From: Candidatus Azophilus lithoversatilis | GTDB lineage: Bacteria > Pseudomonadota > Gammaproteobacteria > Pseudomonadales > Azotimanducaceae | DNA length: 64,000 bases | NCBI GenBank assembly: GCA_028278675.1 | Contig: JAQAJJ010000009.1 | Location: 53,069-117,068, forward strand | Direction: 5' to 3' | Shown: positions 1-8,205 of the stretch, piece by piece | Layout of the letters: each line of letters starts with the position of its first letter | How positions within the stretch are numbered: the stretch's first letter is position 1 | Notes under the pieces: model-generated | Told to the model about the DNA's origin: nothing | The model's database searches: none | Seen by the model: the letters and a program-made list of their open reading frames with translations, nothing else | Made by a program: the position numbers and the translations under genes

Positions 1-323
1 TCGATCATGTAATCGACCCCCGGGCCACAGCCCGGCACCTGGTCGGCAGGCAGGCCCTGCAGCCAAAGCTGACGCGCCGAGACCCAGCCGCCGATCAGCG
101 CGGCGACGATGGTCAACAGCGGATAGATGCCCCAGCGGGGGTTGTGGGCCAAGCCCGCGTAGGTGGCCAACGCCGCGGCGAATATCCACAGGCGCTGCAT
201 AAGGCACATCGGGCAGGGCTCCATCGCGAAACGGTGCTCCATGATCTCGGCCCCGAACAGCAGTGCGCCGCACAGGGAGATGGTGGCCAAACCGTAGTCG
301 GTACTGCTGAAGCGTCCTGTCAT
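1..323 (-). CDS. dsbB: Disulfide bond formation protein DsbB (3' part cut by window edge)
   Basis: Inner-membrane quinone reductase that reoxidises periplasmic DsbA. The visible 107 codons start at the ATG whose complement is at 321-323. They show a first membrane helix, then EPCPMCLMQR, which carries the first periplasmic CxxC pair. A second and third hydrophobic segment follow, then RQLWLQGLPADQVPGCGPG, whose Cys belongs to the second redox pair. The frame runs off the left edge just after VDYMI, so the last helix and C-terminus are not visible. The motifs are highly characteristic of DsbB; DsbI-type paralogues are a minor alternative. Confidence 0.9.
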   Translation of the reverse strand, partial: MTGRFSSTDYGLATISLCGALLFGAEIMEHRFAMEPCPMCLMQRLWIFAAALATYAGLAHNPRWGIYPLLTIVAALIGGWVSARQLWLQGLPADQVPGCGPGVDYMI

Positions 324-364
324 AGCTCAGCTCCACTGCGCCGGTGACTTCCCACAGTCGCGCC

Positions 365-403
365 GGGCTGCGCAGCAACCCGATCACTTCGCCGACGGCG
401 AAG
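365..403 (+). repeat. Two-hairpin REP-like element, copy 1
   Basis: Hairpin 1 (365-381) is GGGCTGCGCAGCAACCC, with one mismatch in the stem. Hairpin 2 (387-403) is CTTCGCCGACGGCGAAG, a perfect 7-bp stem. The leading sequence CAGTCGCGCC at 355 is repeated before copy 2 near 8129. It fills the gap between dsbB and the oxidoreductase gene. It shares with the other copies the order hairpin 1 (loop rich in GCGCAGC) then hairpin 2 after a few bases. Confidence 0.6.
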
Positions 404-405
404 CG

Positions 406-1395
406 TCATTGCTCGCCGCCGCCAGGGGTGACCACGATCTTGCCGATGGCGCGCCGTTGGGCGAGATCGTTCAGGGCCTGGGCGTAGTTCTCCAAGGGAT
501 GGATAGCGCCCACCACCGGCTTGATCCTGCCCGCCTCATGGAACGCCAGGATGTCCCGGAAGTTGGCCCGGTTCTCGTCGCGGGCGCGGGCCGACCAAGC
601 GCCGTAGAAAACGCCCACCACTTGGCAGCTCTTGAGCAGAATCAGGTTGATGGGCGCCCTGGGAATGTCGCCGGCGGCAAAGCCGATCACCAGGATGCGG
701 CCATACCAGTTGATGGCGCGCAGGCATTGTTCGAACAGGGCGCCGCCGACGGGATCATAGATGACATCGGCGCCCTTGCCGCCGGTCAGCGCCTTCACCT
801 TGTCCTTTAACTGGCCGTCGCTGTAGTCGATCAGCTCATCCGCGCCGCTGTCCTTGGCCACCGCCAGCTTTTGCTCGCTGCTGGCGGCGGCGATGACCCG
901 GGCGCCCATGGCCTTGCCCAGTTGCACGGCGGCGATGCCAACGCCCCCGGCGGCGCCGAGCACCAGCAAGGTCTCGCCGGGCTGCAAGGCAGCCCGCTGC
1001 TTCAACGCATAGTAGGAGGTGCCGTAGGTGGTGCTGATGCCGGATGCCTCGGCAAAGCTCATGGACTCGGGCACGGGCTGCAGGTTGCGCGCCGCCACCG
1101 CCACGCGCTCGGCGAAGCCGCCGTGGCCCACGCCGCCAAACACCTTGTCGCCCGGCGCAAACTCCGTCACGCCCGCACCGACCTCGAGCACCGTTCCCGC
1201 GATTTCGCCCCCCGGCGAGAACGGAAACGGCGGCTGGCTCTGGTACTTGCCGGCAATCATGAGCACATCGGGGAAGTTGAGGGCCGCGGCCTTCACCTCC
1301 AACAGTGCTTCACCCTCACCCGGCACCGGCTCGGCGACCTCCTCGAGCACCAGATCCCCCGGCGCTCCGTAGGCTTTGCACAACACGGCCTTCAA
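406..1395 (-). CDS. NADPH:quinone oxidoreductase family protein (zinc-free MDR)
   Basis: A 329-residue medium-chain dehydrogenase/reductase of the quinone oxidoreductase (QOR) branch. The N-terminal GroES-like domain has the LNFPDVLMIAGKYQ pattern and FSPGGEIAGTV, without zinc-binding cysteines. The Rossmann domain carries VLGAAGGVGIAAVQLGKAMG (around residue 145), the NADPH-binding AxxGVG motif. It probably reduces quinones or enoyl/enone substrates in the cytoplasm; the substrate cannot be read from sequence. It stands alone between dsbB and gshA on the same strand. Start and length match the family. Confidence 0.85.
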   Translation of the reverse strand: MKAVLCKAYGAPGDLVLEEVAEPVPGEGEALLEVKAAALNFPDVLMIAGKYQSQPPFPFSPGGEIAGTVLEVGAGVTEFAPGDKVFGGVGHGGFAERVAVAARNLQPVPESMSFAEASGISTTYGTSYYALKQRAALQPGETLLVLGAAGGVGIAAVQLGKAMGARVIAAASSEQKLAVAKDSGADELIDYSDGQLKDKVKALTGGKGADVIYDPVGGALFEQCLRAINWYGRILVIGFAAGDIPRAPINLILLKSCQVVGVFYGAWSARARDENRANFRDILAFHEAGRIKPVVGAIHPLENYAQALNDLAQRRAIGKIVVTPGGGEQ

Positions 1396-1690
1396 TGTCG
1401 TTTCTCCTTATTCTGAGCCATTGGCGCTAGACAGGACGGCCACGGCACACTGTCTCGAATCCAGGCTGCCCGGGTTCGACCAAGGCGCGAAAGCGGCCTT
1501 CAAAGTCGCCCCGAGCCGGGGCAACTCCAGAGTGGGGAATCTTAGCAGCTTTGGGTTGACCTGTTCAGGGCCGACAGGGCCACAGGTGCCTCGAAAGCCG
1601 TTCTCCGCAGCCACGCCCGACCGGCGGGGGACCAGCAAGTTAGCAGCCAACAACCGTTGGAGTCCGCGATCAGGCAGCGGCCGAGAACGC

Positions 1691-3262
1691 TTACTCCGGC
1701 GGTGCCAGGTAAGCGGCCAGGAACTCATCAAAGCTCTCCGGGCTGCCGGCTTCGATGCGGTGCTGCTCGTCGAATGATCGAATTGCCCGCTGTTCCTGGC
1801 GGACCAGTTCCCGAGCCGACAGGGGCCGTTCGCTGAACCAGCGCCGATGGCGCTCCGATTGGTTGAGCGCGAAGCGGAAGAACGGCTGTCGCCCATTGCG
1901 CATCGCCTCGAGCACTTTTGCGGAGGGGGTCAGGCTGGGGTCACGCGAATGGGCCTGCCGTTCGCGCACCGCGTCGCTTGAAAGTCCTGCGCCTTGGGCC
2001 CCGTCGAGCAGTCCCGCCGCCAGGGCGCATTGCTCAAGGATGGCCGCGGCCCACTTGTCGCGGTCGCCGCCGCTGAGCCTAAGGCCGGGTTCGCGTCCCC
2101 GCTCCACGACCGCGGTTTGGTCAGCTTGCATGGCCCTTGACTCTTCCGGGCTGTCCGCGGCGCTGGGCGCGAGCAGGCACCAGAGCAGAAAGGCGTCCAG
2201 GAAGCGTATCTGCTCGGCATCAATGCCCACCGGTAGAAAGGGATTGATGTCGAGGCAGCGCACTTCCACATACTCCACGCCGCGCCGCTTGAGGGCGGTC
2301 AGGGGCCGTTCACCGGGTTCGATGCGTCGTTTGGGGCGAATGGCGCCGTAGAATTCGTTTTCGATTTGCAGCAAAGCGGTGTTGAGCTGGCGGTATTCGT
2401 CCCCGTCCCGCATGCCGATGTCCTCGTAAGGGGGGTAGGGGCGGGTGAGGGCTTCGCGCATGGTGGCGGCGTAGGAATCAAGGCTGTTGTAGGAAATGTG
2501 CAGGCTGCTCTGGGCAGCGCTCTGGTAGCCCAGGCGGCCCATGCGCAGGGAAGTGGCGCCGGGCAGGTAGAGGGTGCCCTCGTCGAATCCCGCCAAGCCA
2601 TGGCCGCCGCCACGGGCAAAGGAACGGCAGATGGCGGGCGCGGCGCCGAACAGTTGGATCAACAGCCAACTGTAGCGGCGGAAGTTGCGAATCAAGGCGA
2701 AGTAGCAATCGGTTACGAATTCCCGGCCTGCCTCGCGCCCCTTGAGTTCGGCGTACAGCGGCCAAAAGCCCTCCGGCAGGGAGAAGTTGTAGTGAATGCC
2801 GGAAATGGTCTGCATCAGCCGCCCGTAGCGATGCCCCAGCCCGAGGCGATAGACGGTCTTGGCCCGGCCGATGTTGGACGTGCCGTAGCGCCCAACCGGA
2901 ATCTCGTCGTCCTCCATGACCAAGCAGGGCATTGAGGCCGCCCACAGCAATTCGTCATCCAAGCCGTGGTAGACGAAGCGATGGATGGCCTCCAGCTCGG
3001 TGATGCAGCCTTCCGGCGTGTCGTGGACCCCGGTGATCAACTCCAGTTGGGCTTCGCAGAAGTCGGTGGTGATCTGCGGATGGGTCAGCGGCGAGCCCAG
3101 GCTCGGCGGATGCGGCCGCAGCGACAGCCGCCCGTCCCGGCTTACGCGCAGGCTTTCCTTTTCCACCCCGCGCCGCAGGCCGTCGAGCGCTCCAGCATGG
3201 GCCTGAAGCCCGGCCAGAACGGCACTGGGGATGGAAAGTGGACCCTGGGCTTTCGTGGCCAC
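1691..3262 (-). CDS. gshA: Glutamate--cysteine ligase
   Basis: First step of glutathione synthesis: ATP-dependent ligation of glutamate and cysteine. The 523 residues match the length of the gammaproteobacterial (E. coli-type) family. Diagnostic stretches are GVEKESLRV near the N-terminus, the substrate-site region TDFCEAQLELIT, and SGIHYNFSLPEGFW. EVRCLDINPF lies in the C-terminal half. The second enzyme, gshB, lies at 38.5 kb. The gene ends about 300 bp before the oxidoreductase, and pckA ends 13 bp upstream of its start, so pckA and gshA could be co-transcribed. Confidence 0.95.
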   Translation of the reverse strand: MATKAQGPLSIPSAVLAGLQAHAGALDGLRRGVEKESLRVSRDGRLSLRPHPPSLGSPLTHPQITTDFCEAQLELITGVHDTPEGCITELEAIHRFVYHGLDDELLWAASMPCLVMEDDEIPVGRYGTSNIGRAKTVYRLGLGHRYGRLMQTISGIHYNFSLPEGFWPLYAELKGREAGREFVTDCYFALIRNFRRYSWLLIQLFGAAPAICRSFARGGGHGLAGFDEGTLYLPGATSLRMGRLGYQSAAQSSLHISYNSLDSYAATMREALTRPYPPYEDIGMRDGDEYRQLNTALLQIENEFYGAIRPKRRIEPGERPLTALKRRGVEYVEVRCLDINPFLPVGIDAEQIRFLDAFLLWCLLAPSAADSPEESRAMQADQTAVVERGREPGLRLSGGDRDKWAAAILEQCALAAGLLDGAQGAGLSSDAVRERQAHSRDPSLTPSAKVLEAMRNGRQPFFRFALNQSERHRRWFSERPLSARELVRQEQRAIRSFDEQHRIEAGSPESFDEFLAAYLAPPE

Positions 3263-3275
3263 GGGGCCAATCCGC

Positions 3276-4850
3276 TCAGGCGTCTTGGCGGCTCATCGAC
3301 GGCCCGGCATCGACAATGGCTTGATCGACGTCGAACTTCTTGAAGTTCTCCCCAAACAGGTCGATCAGCTTCGCCGCCGCCGCATCGTAGCCAGCCTTGT
3401 CCGCCCAAGCGTTGCGCGGGTTCAAAAGGCCGCTGTCAACGCCGTCAAGGGCTTTGGGAATGGTCAGGTTGAGGTCAGCGAGATACTCGGTTTCGGCCCG
3501 AGCAAGGTCGCCGCGCTGCACGGCGGCGATGATGGCCCGAGTGGCCGGGATGGGGAAGCGGTGGCCGACCCCGTAGCCGCCTCCGGTCCAGCCGGTGTTG
3601 ACCAGATAGACCTGGGAGCCGAACTCCTCCACCCGGCGAATGAGCAAGTCAGCGTAAACGCCCGCCGGGCGCGGAAAGAAGGCGGCGCCGAAGCAGGTGG
3701 AGAAGGTCGCCTTGAACGCCTCCGTGGAGCCCACCACAGTGGAGCCGACGGCAGCGGTGTAGCCCGACAGGAAGTGGTAGGCGGCGGCCTCCTTCGACAG
3801 GATCGACACCGGCGGCAGCACACCACTCACGTCGCAGGTGAGGAAGATGACGTTGGCCGGTTCGCCAGCCCGGTTTTCCGGCACCTTGAGTTCGATGTTG
3901 GCGCGCGGGTAGCAAGCCCGGGTGTTCTCGGTGAGCGTCGAGTCCGCGTAGTCGATCTCACGGCTGTCCGCATCCATGACCGCGTTCTCGACGATTGTGC
4001 CAAAGCTGATGGCGTCGTAGATGACCGGCTCGTTCTCGCGGCTCAGGTCGATGCACTTGGCATAGCAGCCGCCCTCGAAATTGAACACCGTGCCCTTGCC
4101 CCAGCCGTGCTCGTCATCGCCAATCAGAAAGCGGCCCGGATCCGCCGACAGGGTGGTCTTGCCGGTGCCGGACAGCCCGAAAAACAGCGAGACGTCGCCA
4201 TTCGCACCCATGTTGGCGGAGCAGTGCATGGGCAGCACGTCCTTTTCCGGCAGCAGGAAGTTGAGGACGCTGAACATGGATTTCTTCATCTCACCCGCAT
4301 AGCGCAAGCCCGCCAGAAGCACTTTGCGGGCGGCGAAGTTGATCATCACCGCCGCGTCGCTGTTGGTGCGGTCGCGCTTGGGGTCGCAGACGAAGCCCGG
4401 CGCGTTGACGACCTGCCAGATTTCCTTGTTGTGCGGATTGAAGTACTCCGGGGAGATGAACAGGGACTTGCCGAACAGGGCATGCCAAGCGGTTTCGGTG
4501 GTGACCTCGATGGCGACGTAGTGCTCCGGGTCGGCGCCGACGTGGAGGTTGGAGACGAAGCGCTCCCGATCCTCGAGATGCACCTGAACGCGATCCCAGA
4601 GCGCATCGAAGGCCCCGGCGTCGATCGGCTGGTTGATCTCGCCCCAATCGATGGCGTATTTGGTGGAGGCCTCCTCGACGATGAAGCGATCCTTGGGCGA
4701 ACGCCCGGTGCGGCTGCCGGTCTCGACGACCAAGGCGCCGTTGCTGGCAAAGCAGCCCTCGCCGCGCACGACGGCGAGTTCGGCCAACGCTGCGGCGGAA
4801 AGGTCGAAACAAATGTTGTTTCTCGTGGTGATGTCGATATCGACGGCCAT
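3276..4850 (-). CDS. pckA: Phosphoenolpyruvate carboxykinase (ATP)
   Basis: Gluconeogenic enzyme converting oxaloacetate plus ATP to PEP. The P-loop (kinase 1a) is [18 protein letters not shown]. The neighbourhood [21 protein letters not shown] and LNPRNAW is typical of ATP-dependent PEPCK. I place the start at 4850 (MAVDIDIT), giving 524 residues, the usual length. The frame stays open for 40 more codons upstream, but that stretch has no family resemblance. The pckA/hslR/yrfG neighbourhood is also seen in enterobacteria and pseudomonads. Confidence 0.95.
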   Translation of the reverse strand: MAVDIDITTRNNICFDLSAAALAELAVVRGEGCFASNGALVVETGSRTGRSPKDRFIVEEASTKYAIDWGEINQPIDAGAFDALWDRVQVHLEDRERFVSNLHVGADPEHYVAIEVTTETAWHALFGKSLFISPEYFNPHNKEIWQVVNAPGFVCDPKRDRTNSDAAVMINFAARKVLLAGLRYAGEMKKSMFSVLNFLLPEKDVLPMHCSANMGANGDVSLFFGLSGTGKTTLSADPGRFLIGDDEHGWGKGTVFNFEGGCYAKCIDLSRENEPVIYDAISFGTIVENAVMDADSREIDYADSTLTENTRACYPRANIELKVPENRAGEPANVIFLTCDVSGVLPPVSILSKEAAAYHFLSGYTAAVGSTVVGSTEAFKATFSTCFGAAFFPRPAGVYADLLIRRVEEFGSQVYLVNTGWTGGGYGVGHRFPIPATRAIIAAVQRGDLARAETEYLADLNLTIPKALDGVDSGLLNPRNAWADKAGYDAAAAKLIDLFGENFKKFDVDQAIVDAGPSMSRQDA

Positions 4851-5003
4851 GGCAGCCCCGTGCAATTCCCAAAGGCGAACAGTACGGCACAGCGCCCGCA
4901 GCATCAACCATTCTTGCGCGACCTGACGCTCGCGGCGGACCTTCGGTCCGCGGTAGCGGAGGGAATGCAAACCTCAGTACATCTCGGTTGCCTGCGCCAA
5001 TCC

Positions 5004-5402
5004 CTAGACCTTGTACTGCTTGAGCCTCTTGATGGCTTGCCGGGCGCGGCGGTCGGGCTTCGTGTCCGGCACGGCGAGGCCTGCCCGCTGCAGGCGGCGG
5101 GCGGTGGCCTCCGTCCCGCGGGCGCGGATGCTCTCCTCGGTTTCCTCGTAGAGGGTTTGGGCGAAGGTGGCGTTGCGGCGCTGCTCGTCAACCGCTTGGA
5201 CCACGACTAGTCTCTTGGCGAAACCGCGTCGAATGCCCAAGGCGTCGCCCGGCACAACTTCCTTGGCAGGCTTGGCTCGGCGGCCATTGAGTTCGACGTG
5301 CCCCGCCGCCACGGCCTGCTTCGCTTGGGCGCGGGACTTGAAGAAGCGGGCCGCCCAAAGCCAACGGTCGAGGCGCACGCCGCCACTGCCCGGTTCAGCC
5401 AT
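5004..5402 (-). CDS. hslR: Hsp15, S4-domain ribosome-associated RNA-binding protein
   Basis: Heat-shock protein that binds free 50S subunits carrying stalled peptidyl-tRNA. The S4 RNA-binding fold is visible: VRLDRWLWAARFFKSRAQAK, then AGHVELNGRRAKPAKEV. A basic C-terminal tail follows (RRARQAIKRLKQYKV). I choose the ATG at 5402 (132 residues). The gene overlaps the 3' end of yrfG by 8 nt, so the two are probably translationally coupled. In E. coli hslR follows yrfG and precedes hslO and pckA; here hslO is absent. Confidence 0.92.
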   Translation of the reverse strand: MAEPGSGGVRLDRWLWAARFFKSRAQAKQAVAAGHVELNGRRAKPAKEVVPGDALGIRRGFAKRLVVVQAVDEQRRNATFAQTLYEETEESIRARGTEATARRLQRAGLAVPDTKPDRRARQAIKRLKQYKV

Positions 5403-6066
5403 GGTCGATGATCTCATTGAAGTCATTGAAGGCCGGATACCTGAGATTGGCGCGCGGCGGAAGCTCCGAGTCCGGTTGCGTGATGGTTAGCAAGTGGCCG
5501 ATGCCGTGGGCGCTGGCGGCGTCAAGCACCGTCTCGTTGTCGTCAATGAACAGGCTGCGGGCGGGGTCAAAGCGCTCCGCGTCGGTCAACCGGCCCCAGA
5601 ACGCTTGGGATTCCTTGGCTGCGCCCAAGTCGTGGCTCGACAGCGTCCCGTCCAATCGTTGGCTTAAGCCCGCGTAGCGGTCCTTGACGGCGAGGCTCCC
5701 GCGGTGGGCGTTGGTGACCAAAAGGGTGCGGACGCCGCCCCGCAGCCAGTCCAGGAAGGCCGCGGCACCAGGGCGGTAGCCAATCAGATGGGCAAGCTCA
5801 TGATGCAGGGCCATGATGTCGAGCCCGGTGCGGCGGGTCCAGAAATCGATGCAGTAGAAGTCCAGATCGCGAGCCTTCCCCTGCAGGTGCCCGTAAAGCC
5901 GCTGCCGAGCCTCGTTGGGGGTGATCCCCTGGGCTTTTCCGTAGAGGGTCGGCACCAGTTCGTTCCACAGGCAGTTGTCGTAGTGCAGGTCAAGCAGGCA
6001 GCCGTCCATGTCGAGCATGACGGTATCGATTTGCGCCCAATCAATGATGGAGTCAATCATGGACAC
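5395..6066 (-). CDS. yrfG: HAD-family GMP/IMP nucleotidase
   Basis: A haloacid dehalogenase-like phosphatase of 223 residues. Motif I is VMLDMDGCLLDLHYDN, with the nucleophile and acid/base aspartates in DMDG. Motif II is LLVTNAH. The acidic motif IV is SLFIDDNETVLDAA. The long insert between motifs I and II is the cap domain. In E. coli YrfG dephosphorylates purine nucleotides. Its position immediately before hslR supports the assignment. Substrate preference is by family only. Confidence 0.88.
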   Translation of the reverse strand: MSMIDSIIDWAQIDTVMLDMDGCLLDLHYDNCLWNELVPTLYGKAQGITPNEARQRLYGHLQGKARDLDFYCIDFWTRRTGLDIMALHHELAHLIGYRPGAAAFLDWLRGGVRTLLVTNAHRGSLAVKDRYAGLSQRLDGTLSSHDLGAAKESQAFWGRLTDAERFDPARSLFIDDNETVLDAASAHGIGHLLTITQPDSELPPRANLRYPAFNDFNEIIDHG

Positions 6067-6101
6067 ACATATAACACCGATCGAAGGGCGCTGCCCCTAT
6101 A

Positions 6102-6920
6102 ATGACGGCCATGGACTTCTCCCTTCCAGCGCTTACGGAGATCGTCGATGCTGCGGGTCAGGCGATCCTTGAAGTCTATCGCTCCGACTTCCAGGTGCGG
6201 CGCAAGTCCGACCAATCACCCCTCACCCAAGCGGACCTCGCTGCCCATCGCGTGATTGACGAGGGGCTCGGCGAGCTGCATCCCCGCCTGCCGATCTTCT
6301 CCGAGGAGTCCGTGCCGCCGCCCTATGCCGAACGGCGCCGGTGGCGGCGCTATTGGCTGGTGGACCCGTTGGACGGCACCCGGGAGTTCATCAATCGCAA
6401 CGGCGAGTTCACCGTCAACATCGCCCTGATTGAAGACGGGCGGGCGCGGCTCGGCGTCGTCGGCGCACCCTGCCTGAACCAACTGTTCATCGGCGATGTG
6501 GCGGACCGGCGGGCAGAGAAGCGCGAAGGCGGCAAGTCCACACCGCTGTCGGGACGCCGCATGACTCACCGGCAAAGCCTGACCGTGGTGGCCAGCCGCA
6601 GCCACGGAAGCGAGCGGCTGCAGCGCTACCTGAATGCGCTGGCCGAAACCTTCCCCGACCTCAAGCGGCGTGCGCTGGGCAGTTCTCTCAAGCTCTGCCT
6701 GCTGGCGGACGGTCAAGCGGACCTCTACCCTCGCCTCGGCCCGACTTCCGAATGGGACATCGCCGCCGCCGACGCGGTGATCAGCGCTGCCGGCGGCGCC
6801 GTGCGGCAACTGAACGGCGAACCGCTGGCCTACAACAAGGCGGATGTTCTGAACCCGGATTTCATCGCGGTGGCGGATGCGAGTTTTCCTTGGCAGGAAA
6901 GGCTGCCGAACGCCTTCTGA
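6102..6920 (+). CDS. cysQ: 3'(2'),5'-bisphosphate nucleotidase CysQ
   Basis: Hydrolyses PAP, the by-product of sulfate assimilation, to AMP and phosphate. Metal-binding motifs of the Li-sensitive phosphatase family are present: FSEESVPPP, then WLVDPLDGTREFINRNGEF, and SEWDIAAADAVISAAGG near the C-terminus. Length 272 fits. Divergent from yrfG. A perfect TATAAT lies at 6098-6103 and overlaps the first ATG (6102). If that hexamer is a real -10 box, translation would begin at the second ATG (6111) on an almost leaderless mRNA; no good -35 is visible. Confidence 0.93.
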   Translation: MTAMDFSLPALTEIVDAAGQAILEVYRSDFQVRRKSDQSPLTQADLAAHRVIDEGLGELHPRLPIFSEESVPPPYAERRRWRRYWLVDPLDGTREFINRNGEFTVNIALIEDGRARLGVVGAPCLNQLFIGDVADRRAEKREGGKSTPLSGRRMTHRQSLTVVASRSHGSERLQRYLNALAETFPDLKRRALGSSLKLCLLADGQADLYPRLGPTSEWDIAAADAVISAAGGAVRQLNGEPLAYNKADVLNPDFIAVADASFPWQERLPNAF

Positions 6921-6958
6921 GCCGAGAAAGTTCGCGTGAAAGGGCTTAACATGGGCTT

Positions 6959-7059
6959 GGCCTCAACTAGTCGACGCTCCATGCGATCGTTCGCCCTGCC
7001 GAGGAGAATGACACTGTTTTTAAATACAGCTAGTACATACAGCGCCGACTAGTGAGGCC
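6959..7059. repeat. Imperfect inverted repeat pair downstream of cysQ
   Basis: GGCCTCAACTAGTCGACGC at 6959-6977 faces GCGCCGACTAGTGAGGCC at 7042-7059. The arms match apart from one substitution and one single-base insertion. About 64 bp of A+T-richer DNA lies between them. It could be a small mobile element remnant or a long hairpin. No target duplication is clear. Confidence 0.35.
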
Positions 7060-7084
7060 TCATAGGTTACCGGAAAAAACGGCC

Positions 7085-7108
7085 AAAAAAAGGGGCGGTT
7101 CCACCCCT
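7085..7108 (-). terminator. Intrinsic terminator of the SDR gene
   Basis: Read on the minus strand, AGGGGTGGAACCGCCCCT forms a stem with a GAAC loop (7091-7108). It is followed at once by seven T residues (7085-7091). It lies about 75 bp past the stop codon of the dehydrogenase gene that starts at 8074. This is the clearest rho-independent terminator in the window. Confidence 0.8.
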
Positions 7109-7180
7109 CGGCAGAGGTGAATTGGAAATCACTAACCGCATCAAGCAGTTAGCGAATTCGATTCCATACTTCTTTCACTT

Positions 7181-8074
7181 TTACCGATTTTGTCCATTCC
7201 TAGGATCATGAACCACCATGTCCAAGCCGTCGGCACCATCCAAGCCGAAGGCCTCCATCATGGCCTGCAAGGCCGAAGTTTGGCCGAGAGGCAACCAATT
7301 GCCCGCCGTCAAGCCACCGTCCACCACCAAGGCATGGCCACTGATGAAGGACGCCTCGTCGCTGGCCAGAAAGCAGGCCGCGTTGGCGATGTCCTCGGGT
7401 TCCCCGGTGCGGGGCACCGGCTGCATTTCCTTGAGCAGCGGACGCACTGCGGCAGCATAATCCTCATTGCCGCCAGAGTGCGCCAGTTGGCCCGCGAAGA
7501 TCGGCGTAGCGATGCCGCCGGGGCAAATGGCGTTGACGCGAATGCTGAACGGCCCCAATTCCAACGCCACCGAACGGCTGAGGTTGATCACCGCCGCCTT
7601 CACCGCCGAATAGATGTGCGGGCCAAATCCGCCGGTGACGCCGGCGACGCTGGCGGTGGAAAGGATCGCTCCGCCGCCGCGGGCCTTGAGGCGCGGGACG
7701 GCATGCTTCATGCCGAGCACGACCCCGGTGAGCATGGCGCCGACGGTGCGCTCATAGGGCTCGCCCATGTCGGTGGCCTCCATGTCGCCAGCAACGCCGC
7801 CAAAGCCGGCGTTGTTGAACAAGCAGTCAAGGCCCCCGAACTCGGCGGCTGCGGTCTCGATCATGCCCTGCACATCCGCCTCCCGGCAGACGTCGGCAAA
7901 TGCGAAGACCGCTTCGGCACCGATGTCCTGCGCAAGTTGGCGGCCCTTCTCGTCCTGCACATCGGCAATGACCACGCGGGCGCCCTCATCGACGAACTTG
8001 CGCACGGTAGCCGCGCCCATGCCGCTGGCCCCTCCAGTCACAACGGCCACCTTGCCGTCCAACCTTCCACTCAT
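7181..8074 (-). CDS. SDR family NAD(P)-dependent oxidoreductase
   Basis: Classical short-chain dehydrogenase, 297 residues. The cofactor motif is VTGGASGMGAATVRKF (TGxxxGxG). NNAGFG comes next, then the catalytic Ser of ILSTASVAG and the YSAVKAA Tyr/Lys pair. PG..TP follows the active site. The start at 8074 is preceded by AAGGAG, and the open frame upstream of it is not family-like. An aspartate after strand 2 (VVIADVQD) suggests NAD(H) preference. The substrate is unknown. It has its own terminator and is divergent from the transporter gene. Confidence 0.9.
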   Translation of the reverse strand: MSGRLDGKVAVVTGGASGMGAATVRKFVDEGARVVIADVQDEKGRQLAQDIGAEAVFAFADVCREADVQGMIETAAAEFGGLDCLFNNAGFGGVAGDMEATDMGEPYERTVGAMLTGVVLGMKHAVPRLKARGGGAILSTASVAGVTGGFGPHIYSAVKAAVINLSRSVALELGPFSIRVNAICPGGIATPIFAGQLAHSGGNEDYAAAVRPLLKEMQPVPRTGEPEDIANAACFLASDEASFISGHALVVDGGLTAGNWLPLGQTSALQAMMEAFGLDGADGLDMVVHDPRNGQNR

Positions 8075-8138
8075 GCAATCCGCTCCTTCCGGATGGATGG
8101 TTTTCTCAATTTCGTGCCGACTTTCATCCAGTCGCGCC

Positions 8139-8172
8139 GAGTTGCGCAGCAACTCGAAGGCGAAGCGCCTTC
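8139..8172 (+). repeat. Two-hairpin REP-like element, copy 2
   Basis: Hairpin 1 is GAGTTGCGCAGCAACTC (8139-8155), perfect 7-bp stem. Hairpin 2 is GAAGGCGAAGCGCCTTC (8156-8172), perfect 7-bp stem. It lies in the divergent gap between the SDR and MFS genes. The upstream tag CAGTCGCGCC is shared with copy 1. Confidence 0.65.
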
Positions 8173-8205
8173 GTAATTGTCCAAGCAATCGGTTAGCTTT
8201 GCACG

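Noticed and set aside
1440..1480. tRNA-like GGTTCGA and GAATCC pieces near 1457-1480
   Set aside because: No acceptor stem or anticodon arm can be completed; the matches are scattered and out of order.
1482..1526. Another two-hairpin repeat between the oxidoreductase gene and gshA
   Set aside because: Hairpins AAGGC...GGCCTT and GCCCCG-AGC-CGGGGC are present in the right order on the minus strand, but the sequence match to the family is weak, so it was not listed as a separate feature.
3231..5210. A 659-codon plus-strand frame across pckA and hslR
   Set aside because: It is antisense to pckA and hslR, both with unmistakable motifs; composition indicates a shadow.
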